64,000 nucleotides of DNA, taken from the NCBI GenBank assembly GCA_945607605.1, contig CALYZE010000001.1:1-64000 (forward strand), given 5' to 3'. Source of the stretch: an uncultured Bacteroides sp. (GTDB lineage: Bacteria > Bacteroidota > Bacteroidia > Bacteroidales > Bacteroidaceae). Within the stretch, counting starts at the first letter, position 1. Each line of letters begins with the position of its first letter. The position numbers and the translations under genes are program-made. The notes under the pieces are model-generated. The model was given only the letters and a program-made list of their open reading frames with translations, searched no databases and was not told the DNA's origin. Below are positions 17,600 to 26,789 of the stretch, in pieces.

Positions 17600-19384
17600 T
17601 CAATCGAAATCCAGCTTAATCAATTCATAATTTTTAGTGAAGCGTACGAAGAATACTTTCTTATTGATAAAGCCTCCCCAGTTATTCACTCGTTGGAATT
17701 TGAAGCCAGTTTGAATAGGAGTCAGATTTAATTCCTGCATATTCTTTTCGAATTCAGAACCATAGCGTGACAAACCTTTCAGGAAGAAATAGCTTGTATC
17801 GAAACCTAACATTCCGTATTTAGGATAACGTTCATCCATGTCCTTACCATACCATCTGCGATAGTTTTTGGTAAAGTTAATTGCGGCAGGCAACAGGTTG
17901 TTGGTATAGAAAGAAGAATAAAAGTAGGTGTCCAGTTCAAAGAACGCATCCAGATGATCCTTGGTATACGTTTGCCACTTCGGATAACCGAACAAGTGAA
18001 TACGGCTTTCGGGTTGGTCGCGAACCAACAGTGTAAGCTGCGGAAGAATCTTGATTAAAGTCAGGTTACTGTCGGAAGTAGGTATGAAAACATTCTCACG
18101 ATCAGCACGCAATACAGCTTTCAAAGACTCTACAGTAGCATCTTCTTTCAGGGTTTTCATCGGAATGGAACGGTTCTTCAATTCTTCTTTAAGTCCTTTA
18201 ATGAAATCAATCTTATCTTTCGTTTGCTGATTGGCTTCGAGGAAGATTACATTCGCATGAGGGAATTGGCGTACAAAGTGATCATATACTTCTGAGTCCA
18301 AATAAGACTGAGGTGTATTGATTTGATAAACGGCTGGATTGCGGAACACAGCATTATCCTTTGATGTAAACGGAATGACTAAACGAATATCGTTTTTCTT
18401 GGCAAAATCAGACAGCGGACTGATGTGCTGTTGGTATAGAGGACCAAAGATGATATCCATGTTCTTCATCTCGTTTTTACCGAGTATGGAGTTCAGAGAG
18501 GCGGTTTCCGGACCCGAGTTATAGGTGTATAGATCAATGGAAGTACCTGTACGCTTCAAGCTATCTACAGCCATAAGGAAGCCTTCATAGTATTCCACCA
18601 TGCGAGCCGCTTCACCTTTGGAAACACCCTCTAAGAAAGGAAGAATAATAGCAGCCTTTATGGTGCTGAAGCGTTCTGTTTCCTTTCTATTCTCACGGAA
18701 TAGTTCACTGTCTGTTGGAATATCCTTGGGTTGTGTACTGGGTGATGTTTGAGCAGAAGGGTAGGGAATACATAGTAAACTCCCTTTCTTTATTTTGTTT
18801 TCACCTTTCAGTTCCGGATTGGCAGCAATCAGTTCTGCTTCACTGATACCATATTCGCGACTGATGCTGAATACGGTTTCTTTTCGTTTTACCTTGTGCA
18901 TGTCGCGACAACGAGGCTGCACCGGACCGAGAATCTGGCTGTTATTTACCCTATTATTAGTTGTTTCAGTTGTTTTAACAGCATTGTTTTCCGTAGAAGA
19001 GGGAATGCGGATGACTTGTCCGATACGGAAGTTTTCGGCGCTTAGCCCGGGGTTGGCATCGCAAATAGCTTTGGCAGATACATTGTATTTTACCGTTAAC
19101 CGATAGAGAGTTTCACCGGTTGCGATGGTATGGAACGTTTCTTTTTCTACATTGGCGTTTCCACGTGGGATGCGGAGGGCTCGTCCGATGTATATTTTTT
19201 CGTCACTTCCCGGGTTCAGTTTAATAATATCTGATTGGCTGATGCCATACATGCTTGCGATGGAATAAAGGCTTTGTCCTTTCTCTATTGTATGCAAAAA
19301 GTAAGATTGGTTTTCTTGTGCTACACCATAGCTGCATGCGCCGGCAAGCAACAAGGAGCAGATAATGCGGTTAATCTTTTTCAT
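17600..19384 (-). CDS. Triple-LysM protein fused to a periplasmic-binding-protein-like domain
   Basis: A 594-residue exported protein. After a signal peptide (cleavage near residue 22) come three LysM peptidoglycan-binding modules at about 29-73, 85-128 and 162-207. A linker leads to a type 1 periplasmic-binding fold at about 235-590 (segments KAAIILPFLEG, IFGPLYQQH, LVIPFTS, YGMLGFDTSYFF). The design suggests a cell-wall-anchored sensor or scaffold rather than a transporter component. It resembles the logic of lipoprotein activators of peptidoglycan synthases, but that comparison is inference. It is the first gene of an operon with the PorT-like barrel. Confidence 0.85.
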   Translation of the reverse strand: MKKINRIICSLLLAGACSYGVAQENQSYFLHTIEKGQSLYSIASMYGISQSDIIKLNPGSDEKIYIGRALRIPRGNANVEKETFHTIATGETLYRLTVKYNVSAKAICDANPGLSAENFRIGQVIRIPSSTENNAVKTTETTNNRVNNSQILGPVQPRCRDMHKVKRKETVFSISREYGISEAELIAANPELKGENKIKKGSLLCIPYPSAQTSPSTQPKDIPTDSELFRENRKETERFSTIKAAIILPFLEGVSKGEAARMVEYYEGFLMAVDSLKRTGTSIDLYTYNSGPETASLNSILGKNEMKNMDIIFGPLYQQHISPLSDFAKKNDIRLVIPFTSKDNAVFRNPAVYQINTPQSYLDSEVYDHFVRQFPHANVIFLEANQQTKDKIDFIKGLKEELKNRSIPMKTLKEDATVESLKAVLRADRENVFIPTSDSNLTLIKILPQLTLLVRDQPESRIHLFGYPKWQTYTKDHLDAFFELDTYFYSSFYTNNLLPAAINFTKNYRRWYGKDMDERYPKYGMLGFDTSYFFLKGLSRYGSEFEKNMQELNLTPIQTGFKFQRVNNWGGFINKKVFFVRFTKNYELIKLDFD

Positions 19385-19427
19385 TTAATAATCGTTGGTT
19401 TATGTTTACAATTTCCCAAAGTAGCTG

Positions 19428-19459
19428 CAAAGTTAAGAATATTGTATCATTTTAACCAA
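19428..19459 (-). promoter_or_regulatory. Promoter of the LysM-barrel operon
   Basis: On the minus strand TTG, 21 bp, then TAACTTTG (19435-19428) fits the Bacteroides -33/-7 layout. The leader to the ATG is about 37 nt. Confidence 0.55.
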
Positions 19460-19539
19460 CCTATTGCGTTAAGAAATAATATTGTGCATTTCAAAACCGA
19501 AAAATAGCTCTTTTCGGCTGATATTCGGGTAGAAACCGT

Positions 19540-19547
19540 TATTTTTG
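19540..19547 (+). promoter_or_regulatory. -7 promoter element for uvrA
   Basis: TATTTTTG matches TAnnTTTG 54 bp before the uvrA start. No clear TTTG is seen 19-21 bp upstream, so the -33 part is weak. Confidence 0.45.
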
Positions 19548-19601
19548 CAGTTTGGTTTTGTAGAAACATCAAAATCATAGGTGAAAGAATAGAAATTAGC
19601 T

Positions 19602-22433
19602 ATGCAAAAAGAAACTGAATATATCAATGTATATGGTGCGCGTGTGCACAACTTGAAGAATATTGATGCGGAAATACCCCGTAATAGTTTAACCGTCATT
19701 ACAGGACTTAGCGGAAGCGGCAAGTCTTCTTTGGCATTTGATACTCTTTTTGCCGAAGGGCAACGCCGTTATATTGAAACATTTTCTGCTTATGCCCGCA
19801 ATTTTTTAGGTAATCTGGAACGTCCTGATGTCGATAAAATTACGGGGTTGAGTCCGGTTATCTCCATAGAGCAAAAGACAACTAATAAGAATCCACGTTC
19901 TACGGTAGGTACAACTACGGAAATTTACGATTACTTGCGTTTACTGTATGCCCGTGCAGGTGAAGCTTATTCATACCTTTCGGGAGAAAAGATGGTGAAA
20001 TATACCGAAGAGCAAATTTTGGACCTCATATTGAAAGATTATAAAGACAAGCGTATTTATATTCTGGCTCCGCTGGTACGTAGTCGAAAAGGACATTATA
20101 AAGAACTTTTCGAACAGGTTCGTAAAAAAGGATATCTCTATGTCCGCGTAGATGGCAAGATTTGTGAAGTATTGCCGGGAATGAAACTCGATCGTTATAA
20201 AAATCACGACGTAGAGGTAGTGATCGACAAATTAGTAGTGGCTGATAAGGATGATATACGACTGAAAAAAAGTGTTGCCACAGCCATGCATCAAGGTGAC
20301 GGTTTGCTGATGATATTGGATGCCCAAGCAGATAACATACGCCATTATAGCAAACAGTTGATGTGTCCGGTCACAGGATTATCCTATCGCGAACCGGCGC
20401 CTCATAACTTTTCTTTTAACTCTCCACAAGGTGCCTGCCCCAAATGCAAAGGTCTGGGAGTCGTCAATCAGATCGATATTGAAAAGGTGATTCCTAACCG
20501 CGATCTTTCTATTGCGGAAGGTGGCATCGCTCCATTAGGTAAATATAAAAATAGTATGATCTTCTGGCAGATAACCGCCTTACTGGAAAAATACGAAGCT
20601 ACTTTAAAAACTCCGATTAAAGAGTTGCCGGATGATGGCATTGATGAAATACTTTATGGGTCTGATGAACGTATCAAGATTAAAAGTAGTTTGATTGGTA
20701 CTTCTTCTGACTACTTTGTGATGTTTGAGGGAGTGGTAAAGTATATCCAGATGTTGCAGGAAAAAGATGCTTCTGCCACCGCACAAAAATGGGCGGAACA
20801 GTTTGCTAAAACTGCCGTTTGTCCGGAGTGTCACGGTGCCAAGTTGAATAGAGAAGCACTTTCGTATCGAATTCATGATAAAAATATTTATGAATTGGCC
20901 TCTATGGATGTCAGCGAATTGCATGACTGGTTGATACATGTAGATCAGTATCTTACCGGTAAGCAGGAGCAGATTGCCGCTGAAATTTTGAAAGAGATTC
21001 GCACTCGCCTTAAATTTCTGTTGGATGTGGGCTTGGACTATCTTTCACTAAATCGTAGTGCAGTCAGCCTTTCCGGTGGTGAAAGTCAGCGCATCCGATT
21101 GGCCACTCAAATAGGATCACAATTAGTCAACGTACTTTATATTCTCGATGAACCGAGTATTGGTTTGCATCAACGAGATAATCAGCGCCTTATTCATTCT
21201 TTGAAAGAATTGCGTGATATAGGCAACTCAGTCATTGTAGTGGAACATGATAAAGACATGATGGTTGCTGCCGACTATGTGATTGACATGGGACCTAAAG
21301 CGGGACGTTTAGGTGGTGAGGTTGTATTTGCAGGTACTCCTCGTGAGATGCTTCAAACACATACATTGACTTCTCAATATCTCAATGGGGAACGTGTCAT
21401 TGAAATTCCCGCCAAACGACGGAAAGGCAACGGCCATAGTTTGCGATTACGGGGCGCAAAAGGTAATAACCTAAAAAACGTAAGTGTAGAATTTCCACTT
21501 GGCAAGTTGATTTGCGTTACGGGAGTTTCAGGCAGTGGAAAATCGACTCTTATCAATGAAACCTTGCAGCCTATTCTTTCACAGAAGTTCTATCGTTCAT
21601 TGCAAGATCCGTTGGAATACGACAGCATGGAAGGATTGGAGAATATTGATAAGGTAGTCAATGTGGATCAATCTCCCTTAGGACGTACACCACGCTCCAA
21701 TCCTGCCACTTATACGGGAGTCTTCTCCGACATCCGCAATTTGTTTGTAGGTTTACCCGAAGCTAAGATACGAGGCTATAAACCGGGACGTTTTTCGTTC
21801 AATGTCAGTGGGGGACGCTGTGAAACGTGCCAGGGAAATGGTTACAAGACGATTGAAATGAATTTTCTGCCGGATGTATATGTGCCTTGCGAAGTGTGCC
21901 ATGGCAAGCGTTATAATCGTGAAACATTGGAAGTGCGCTTCAAAGGCAAATCCATAGCAGATGTACTGGATATGACGATCAACCGTGCGGTAGAATTCTT
22001 CGAGAATGTTCCTCAGATTTTGAATAAAATTAAAGTGATTCAGGAAGTTGGGTTAGGTTATATTAAGTTGGGGCAATCTTCTACTACACTTTCCGGTGGT
22101 GAAAGTCAGCGTGTAAAACTTGCTACGGAATTGTCTAAACGTGATACAGGTAAAACGCTTTATATACTCGATGAGCCAACTACCGGTCTGCATTTTGAAG
22201 ATATCCGTGTATTGATGAATGTGCTCAACAAATTAGTAGATAAGGGGAATACGGTTATTGTCATTGAACACAATCTTGATGTGATTAAGATGGCAGATTA
22301 CCTTATCGATATGGGTCCTGAAGGTGGAAAAGGAGGGGGAGAACTTCTTTCTTTCGGAACTCCCGAACAAGTAGCTAAGAGTAAAAAAGGATATACTCCA
22401 AAGTTCTTGCGTGAAGAATTGAATACGAAATGA
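19602..22433 (+). CDS. uvrA: Excinuclease ABC subunit A
   Basis: A 943-residue tandem ABC ATPase that scans DNA for damage and loads UvrB. The two Walker A loops are GLSGSGKSS (about 37-45) and GVSGSGKST (about 645), each paired with an LSGGESQR signature. Zinc-finger cysteines are present (CPKCKGLG with CPECHGAK in the first half, CETCQGNG with CEVCHGKR in the second). Length is standard. It lies in the opposite orientation to uvrB, 6.5 kb away. ybaK starts 4 bp after its stop. Confidence 0.98.
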   Translation: MQKETEYINVYGARVHNLKNIDAEIPRNSLTVITGLSGSGKSSLAFDTLFAEGQRRYIETFSAYARNFLGNLERPDVDKITGLSPVISIEQKTTNKNPRSTVGTTTEIYDYLRLLYARAGEAYSYLSGEKMVKYTEEQILDLILKDYKDKRIYILAPLVRSRKGHYKELFEQVRKKGYLYVRVDGKICEVLPGMKLDRYKNHDVEVVIDKLVVADKDDIRLKKSVATAMHQGDGLLMILDAQADNIRHYSKQLMCPVTGLSYREPAPHNFSFNSPQGACPKCKGLGVVNQIDIEKVIPNRDLSIAEGGIAPLGKYKNSMIFWQITALLEKYEATLKTPIKELPDDGIDEILYGSDERIKIKSSLIGTSSDYFVMFEGVVKYIQMLQEKDASATAQKWAEQFAKTAVCPECHGAKLNREALSYRIHDKNIYELASMDVSELHDWLIHVDQYLTGKQEQIAAEILKEIRTRLKFLLDVGLDYLSLNRSAVSLSGGESQRIRLATQIGSQLVNVLYILDEPSIGLHQRDNQRLIHSLKELRDIGNSVIVVEHDKDMMVAADYVIDMGPKAGRLGGEVVFAGTPREMLQTHTLTSQYLNGERVIEIPAKRRKGNGHSLRLRGAKGNNLKNVSVEFPLGKLICVTGVSGSGKSTLINETLQPILSQKFYRSLQDPLEYDSMEGLENIDKVVNVDQSPLGRTPRSNPATYTGVFSDIRNLFVGLPEAKIRGYKPGRFSFNVSGGRCETCQGNGYKTIEMNFLPDVYVPCEVCHGKRYNRETLEVRFKGKSIADVLDMTINRAVEFFENVPQILNKIKVIQEVGLGYIKLGQSSTTLSGGESQRVKLATELSKRDTGKTLYILDEPTTGLHFEDIRVLMNVLNKLVDKGNTVIVIEHNLDVIKMADYLIDMGPEGGKGGGELLSFGTPEQVAKSKKGYTPKFLREELNTK

Positions 22434-22437
22434 GACC

Positions 22438-22917
22438 ATGAAAATTAATAAAACGAATGCGGCAAGGCTTTTGGATAGAGCCAAGATTGCTTACGAACTT
22501 ATCCCTTACGAATGTGATGAGAGTGATTTAAGTGCGGTACACGTTGCGGGTAGTTTGCAGGAAGATATAAATTGTGTCTTCAAGACCTTGATCCTTCATG
22601 GTGATAAAAACGGGTATTTTGTCTGTGTAATTCCCGGTGAGCATGAAGTCGACTTGAAACTGGCAGCTAAAGTTTCCGGAAACAAAAAATGTGATCTTAT
22701 TCCGATGAAGGAACTGCTTCCTTTAACCGGATACATCCGTGGCGGTTGTTCTCCTATCGGCATGAAAAAGCCTTTTCCAACGTATATTCATGAGACGTGC
22801 CTTCTGTTTCCGTTTATTTATATCAGTGCGGGACAACGCGGTTTACAGCTTAAATTAGATCCCAAAGATTTGATAAAGGAAGTACATGCCGAAGTTTGTG
22901 TTCTTTTTAATGAATAA
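22438..22917 (+). CDS. ybaK: YbaK/EbsC family Cys-tRNA deacylase
   Basis: A 159-residue trans-acting editing protein that hydrolyses mischarged Cys-tRNA(Pro). The fold signature spans the whole protein: VFKTLILHG near residues 42-50 carries the catalytic lysine, CVIPGEHEVDLK follows, and the glycine loop GYIRGGCSPIG lies at about 99-109. It starts 4 bp after uvrA and is co-transcribed with it, a convenience pairing with no obvious functional link. Length is normal. Confidence 0.9.
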   Translation: MKINKTNAARLLDRAKIAYELIPYECDESDLSAVHVAGSLQEDINCVFKTLILHGDKNGYFVCVIPGEHEVDLKLAAKVSGNKKCDLIPMKELLPLTGYIRGGCSPIGMKKPFPTYIHETCLLFPFIYISAGQRGLQLKLDPKDLIKEVHAEVCVLFNE

Positions 22918-22974
22918 TCTCTTCTTTTCTGACGAGTAATTGTTTTTTTATCAAGAAATATTCTTTGAAAAGTA

Positions 22975-22982
22975 TATATTTG
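22975..22982 (+). promoter_or_regulatory. -7 promoter element for the POT transporter
   Basis: TATATTTG, 51 bp before the ATG, fits TAnnTTTG. The only nearby TTTG (22964-22967) is too close to act as a -33 box. Confidence 0.4.
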
Positions 22983-23033
22983 CAAATAATATAAAGAAAT
23001 CAATCTAATTATTAATTCTAAAAAATTATTTTT

Positions 23034-24551
23034 ATGTTCAACAAACATCCTAAGGGCCTGGTTGCTGCATCTTTATCCAATCTTGGTGAGCGTTTTGGCT
23101 TTTACACCATGATGGCTATCCTTGTTCTTTTCTTGCAAGCCAAGTTCGGGCTGAATGGAAAAGAAGCAGGACTGATTTATTCAACCTTCTATTTCTCTAT
23201 CTATATCTTAGCATTGGTAGGTGGTATCATTGCCGATAAAACCCGTAATTATAAAGGGACCATTTTAACCGGTATCATTTTGATGGGAGTAGGATATTTA
23301 ATGTTAGCTATCCCGTCTTCTACGCCGGTGACTAACCAAATGCTGTTTCTGATCGTTACTTGTGTGGCGTTGCTGGTCATTGCATTTGGTAATGGGTTGT
23401 TTAAAGGAAACTTGCAGGCATTAGTAGGACAGATGTATGATAATCCGCAATATGCGAATATGCGTGACTCTGGTTTCTCTTTATTTTATATGTTTATCAA
23501 TATTGGTGCCATTTTTGCTCCGTTTGCTGCAGTAGGTGTACGTAACTGGTGGTTATCTACTTTTGGATATAATTATAATGCCGATCTACCGGCTCTTTGT
23601 CATGGACACTTGGCAGGCACGTTGACTCCTGAAGCTGTTGAAACTTATAACACATTGGCTACAAAAGCAATGATCTCAGGTACACCGGTCAGCGACATGA
23701 CTGCTTTTGCCAATGAATATTTAAATGTATTTACGACAGGATTCCATTATGCGTTTGGGGTGGCTATTTTGGCTATGCTTGTTTCATTGGTTATCTTCCT
23801 CGTTAATAAAAATAAATTCCCGGATCCAAGTAAAAAAACTGCTTCACAAGCTGATGCTACTGTAGTAGAAATGAGCCTACAAGAAGTAAAACAGCGTATG
23901 TATGCTTTATTTGCAGTGTTTGGTATCGTAATTTTCTTTTGGTTCTCATTCCATCAGAATGGCTTGACTCTGACTTATTTTGCTAAGGAATATACCGATT
24001 TGAATCTATTTGGTCTGCCCATTTCTGCAGAATTGTTCCAGTCTTTAAACCCATTTTTTGTGGTGTTCTTGACCCCGATTATTATGGCTATCTTTGCAGC
24101 ACAACGTGCTAGAGGCAAAGAGCCTTCTACTCCGAAAAAGATTGCTATTGGTATGGGTATTGCAGCTACTGCTTTCCTGGTAATGGCTGTTGGTTCTTAT
24201 TTGGGTAACTTACCGATGCATAAAGATATCATTGCAATGGGTACCTCTCCAGTGAAGGTGACTCCTGTATTGCTGATGATCACTTATTTAATCTTGACAA
24301 TCGCAGAATTGTATATCTCTCCGTTAGGTATATCATTTGTATCCAAAGTAGCTCCTCCTAAATACCAAGGTATCATGCAGGGAGGATGGCTTGGCGCCAC
24401 TGCTATTGGCAATCAATTGTTAGTGATTGGTGCTGTCCTTTATGAAAGTATTCCTATCTGGATGACATGGACAGTATTCGTTGTTGCATGCTGTATTTCT
24501 ATGTTCACAATGCTGTTTATGCTGAAGTGGCTGGAAAAGGTAGCAAAGTAA
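23034..24551 (+). CDS. Proton-dependent oligopeptide transporter (POT/PTR2 family)
   Basis: A 505-residue inner-membrane symporter with about 12-14 hydrophobic segments. The POT signature ExxERFxYY appears as GERFGFYTM at residues 18-26, and the second motif lies around GNGLFKGNLQALVGQ. It imports di- and tripeptides with protons. The large loop between helices at about 180-225 is unusually polar but within family variation. It is monocistronic and ends at a strong hairpin. Confidence 0.88.
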   Translation: MFNKHPKGLVAASLSNLGERFGFYTMMAILVLFLQAKFGLNGKEAGLIYSTFYFSIYILALVGGIIADKTRNYKGTILTGIILMGVGYLMLAIPSSTPVTNQMLFLIVTCVALLVIAFGNGLFKGNLQALVGQMYDNPQYANMRDSGFSLFYMFINIGAIFAPFAAVGVRNWWLSTFGYNYNADLPALCHGHLAGTLTPEAVETYNTLATKAMISGTPVSDMTAFANEYLNVFTTGFHYAFGVAILAMLVSLVIFLVNKNKFPDPSKKTASQADATVVEMSLQEVKQRMYALFAVFGIVIFFWFSFHQNGLTLTYFAKEYTDLNLFGLPISAELFQSLNPFFVVFLTPIIMAIFAAQRARGKEPSTPKKIAIGMGIAATAFLVMAVGSYLGNLPMHKDIIAMGTSPVKVTPVLLMITYLILTIAELYISPLGISFVSKVAPPKYQGIMQGGWLGATAIGNQLLVIGAVLYESIPIWMTWTVFVVACCISMFTMLFMLKWLEKVAK

Positions 24552-24573
24552 TAGAATAATAAACTAAATGATA

Positions 24574-24627
24574 AAAGGGCTGCGCCAGGTTATGAGTAGA
24601 GTTCTCAAACTGCGCAGCCCTTTCTTT
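24574..24627. terminator. Bidirectional intrinsic terminator
   Basis: A 12-bp perfect stem (AAAGGGCTGCGC at 24574-24585 with GCGCAGCCCTTT at 24612-24623) is followed by a T-rich tract on the plus strand and TTTTA on the minus strand. It separates the POT gene from the converging acetyltransferase. Confidence 0.88.
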
Positions 24628-24635
24628 TGTCTGGA

Positions 24636-25133
24636 TCAGATTTCCATTCCCATGATGTAATCATTCATATAATATCCATTTCCAATTGGGAAATCACCTT
24701 CCCTCAACTTCTTCATCCCCATGTATTCATAGAATTGCAATGCTTTGTTGTGTCGGTTCACGTTTAATTCCAAAAAGCAGGGCTCAGGATGCACTTCCTT
24801 CATATATTTTAGAGCCTCTCGAAACAGAAAACTACCACAGTGTGCTCCTTGATAGGAGGGGAGTACGTAAATCTTTTGCAGGTGAAATACATCTTCTCCT
24901 TGGAGTTGTACAGATACATATCCTGCCGCTTCACACTCTTCATAAGCCAGAAGGTAAACATGACCTTCTCCTTCCATTTGTTTGCGGATATTTTCCAAAG
25001 AATACATCCATTCCATCATGTACTCTATTTGTTCAGTCGGGAGAATTTCCTGATAAGTGACAGGAAATATTTGCTGAGCGAGTTTTTGTATCAGTTCGCA
25101 ATCATCTAAAGTGGCTTTTCTTAGGGTAAACAT
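24636..25133 (-). CDS. GNAT family N-acetyltransferase
   Basis: A 165-residue acetyl-CoA-dependent acetyltransferase. Motif A is VLPSYQGAHCGSFLF (about 93-107), containing the Q/RxxGxG/A-type acetyl-CoA loop. The following FLELNVNRHNKALQFYEYMGM is the motif B pattern of the RimI-like branch. Small-molecule versus protein substrate cannot be decided. It is a single gene, convergent with the POT transporter and divergent from the hydrogenase gene. Confidence 0.85.
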   Translation of the reverse strand: MFTLRKATLDDCELIQKLAQQIFPVTYQEILPTEQIEYMMEWMYSLENIRKQMEGEGHVYLLAYEECEAAGYVSVQLQGEDVFHLQKIYVLPSYQGAHCGSFLFREALKYMKEVHPEPCFLELNVNRHNKALQFYEYMGMKKLREGDFPIGNGYYMNDYIMGMEI

Positions 25134-25161
25134 ATCTGTAACCTTTCATTTGTTAGAACTA

Positions 25162-25191
25162 CAAAGTTATACTTTTTATGTCAATTACAAA
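25162..25191 (-). promoter_or_regulatory. Promoter of the GNAT gene
   Basis: On the minus strand TTTG (25191-25188), 18 bp, then TAACTTTG (25169-25162) matches the Bacteroides promoter layout, about 29 bp from the start codon. Confidence 0.5.
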
Positions 25192-25199
25192 ACAATCAC

Positions 25200-25207
25200 T
25201 ATCTTTG
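25200..25207 (+). promoter_or_regulatory. -7 promoter element for the hydrogenase-maturase operon
   Basis: TATCTTTG is an exact -7 match 38 bp before the hydrogenase ATG, immediately beside the divergent GNAT promoter. The -33 region is not canonical. Confidence 0.5.
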
Positions 25208-25244
25208 CAAATGTTATAATCTAATTAATTTTTTCTAACTATTT

Positions 25245-26705
25245 ATGGCATTTACAAACAATATTATGATTGTTCGCCACAGGCTGCTCAAAGAACTGGT
25301 AAAACTGTGGAACGACCAAGAGCTTGTAAACAAGATTGACCGTCTACCTATTGAACTGAGTCCGAGAAGATCCAAACATGCCGGACGTTGTTGCGTACAT
25401 AAAGAACGTGCGGTGTGGAAATATAAATCACTGCCTTTGTTAGGACTCGATATGGAGGATGAGACAGATGAGTTGACTCTGTTGTCAGAATATGCTGTTC
25501 GTGCCTTGGAACGGGCAGAAAAGGGGCAGCCGAAAGATAATATCATGTGTGTGATAGACGAAGCTTGTTCGGCTTGCGTGCAGATTAATTATGAAATTAC
25601 GAATTTATGTCGTGGATGTACAGCTCGTAGTTGCCAAACTAATTGCCCTAAGAAAGCGGTACATGTGAAAGAGAGTGGTCAGGCATGGATCGATCATGAC
25701 ACGTGCATCAGCTGTGGCATTTGTCAAAAGAGTTGTCCGTATCATGCCATCGTTTACATTCCAGTACCCTGCGAAGAAGCTTGCCCTGTGAAAGCTATTA
25801 GCAAAGATGAGAAAGGAATCGAACACATCGATGAAAGTAAATGTATCTATTGCGGTAAATGCTTGAATGCTTGTCCGTTTGGGGCAATCTTCGAAATATC
25901 ACAAGTCTTTGATGTCTTGCATCGAATCCGTAAAGGAGAAAAAATGATAGCCATTGTAGCACCCTCCATCTTGGGACAATTTAAATCATCTATTGAGCAG
26001 GTATATGGTGCGTTGAAAGCTGTAGGATTTGCAGATGTGATAGAAGTCGCCCAGGGAGCTATGGATACTGTCAGCAACGAAGCACACGAACTGATTGAAA
26101 AATTAGAAGAAGGACAAAAGTTTATGACGACCTCTTGTTGCCCGGCTTATATCGAATTGGTAAATAAACACGTTCCCGCCATGAAACCTTTCGTTTCAGG
26201 AACAGGTTCACCGATGTATTATACGGCCCGCCTTGCCAAAGAAAAACATCCGGATGGGAAAGTCGTGTTTATTGGTCCTTGTGTGGCTAAGCGTAAAGAA
26301 GCCCAACTAGATGAAGCGGTAGATTTTGTGATGACTTTCGAGGAAATAGGCTCTGTTTTGGCAGGAATGAATATTGGATTAGAACAATCTTCACCGTATG
26401 CGATGTCATATACCTCTGTACGCGAAGCTCATGGCTTTGCACAAGCAGGCGGCGTAATGGGAGCTGTCAAAGCTTATCTAAAAGAAGAGGCGGATAAAAT
26501 CAATGCGGTTCAAGTAGCTAATCTTGATAAAAAGACAATCGGTGCTTTGCGAGCATATGCTAAATCGGGCAAGGCTCCGGGACAGTTTATTGAAGTGATG
26601 GCCTGCGAGGGAGGTTGTATAACCGGACCTTGTGCACATAATGAGATTGCTGCCGGCAAACGTCAGTTGCAACAAGAATTGACGAAACAAGAGAAGACTT
26701 ATTAA
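25245..26705 (+). CDS. Single-subunit [FeFe] hydrogenase, group B-like
   Basis: A 486-residue cytosolic enzyme that should interconvert protons plus reduced ferredoxin with H2. Residues 102-215 hold cysteine-rich [4Fe-4S] ferredoxin-type sites (including CISCGICQKSC and CIYCGKCLNAC). The H-cluster domain carries TSCCPAY (296-302), GPCVAKR (344-350, cluster Cys346, with Lys349 and Glu352) and MACEGGC (452-458, Cys454 and Cys458), followed by GPC rather than the GGGQP of group A enzymes. That variant and the lack of NADH-linked partner genes point to group B. It heads a run into hydE, hydG and hydF, which supply its cofactor. Confidence 0.9.
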   Translation: MAFTNNIMIVRHRLLKELVKLWNDQELVNKIDRLPIELSPRRSKHAGRCCVHKERAVWKYKSLPLLGLDMEDETDELTLLSEYAVRALERAEKGQPKDNIMCVIDEACSACVQINYEITNLCRGCTARSCQTNCPKKAVHVKESGQAWIDHDTCISCGICQKSCPYHAIVYIPVPCEEACPVKAISKDEKGIEHIDESKCIYCGKCLNACPFGAIFEISQVFDVLHRIRKGEKMIAIVAPSILGQFKSSIEQVYGALKAVGFADVIEVAQGAMDTVSNEAHELIEKLEEGQKFMTTSCCPAYIELVNKHVPAMKPFVSGTGSPMYYTARLAKEKHPDGKVVFIGPCVAKRKEAQLDEAVDFVMTFEEIGSVLAGMNIGLEQSSPYAMSYTSVREAHGFAQAGGVMGAVKAYLKEEADKINAVQVANLDKKTIGALRAYAKSGKAPGQFIEVMACEGGCITGPCAHNEIAAGKRQLQQELTKQEKTY

Positions 26706-26789
26706 CGAAAACATAGAAAGCTGAGACTTGAAAACAACCGTACCGAATGAAGGTGTACTATAGCAAATTTTTCAATTTTATAATAGTCT

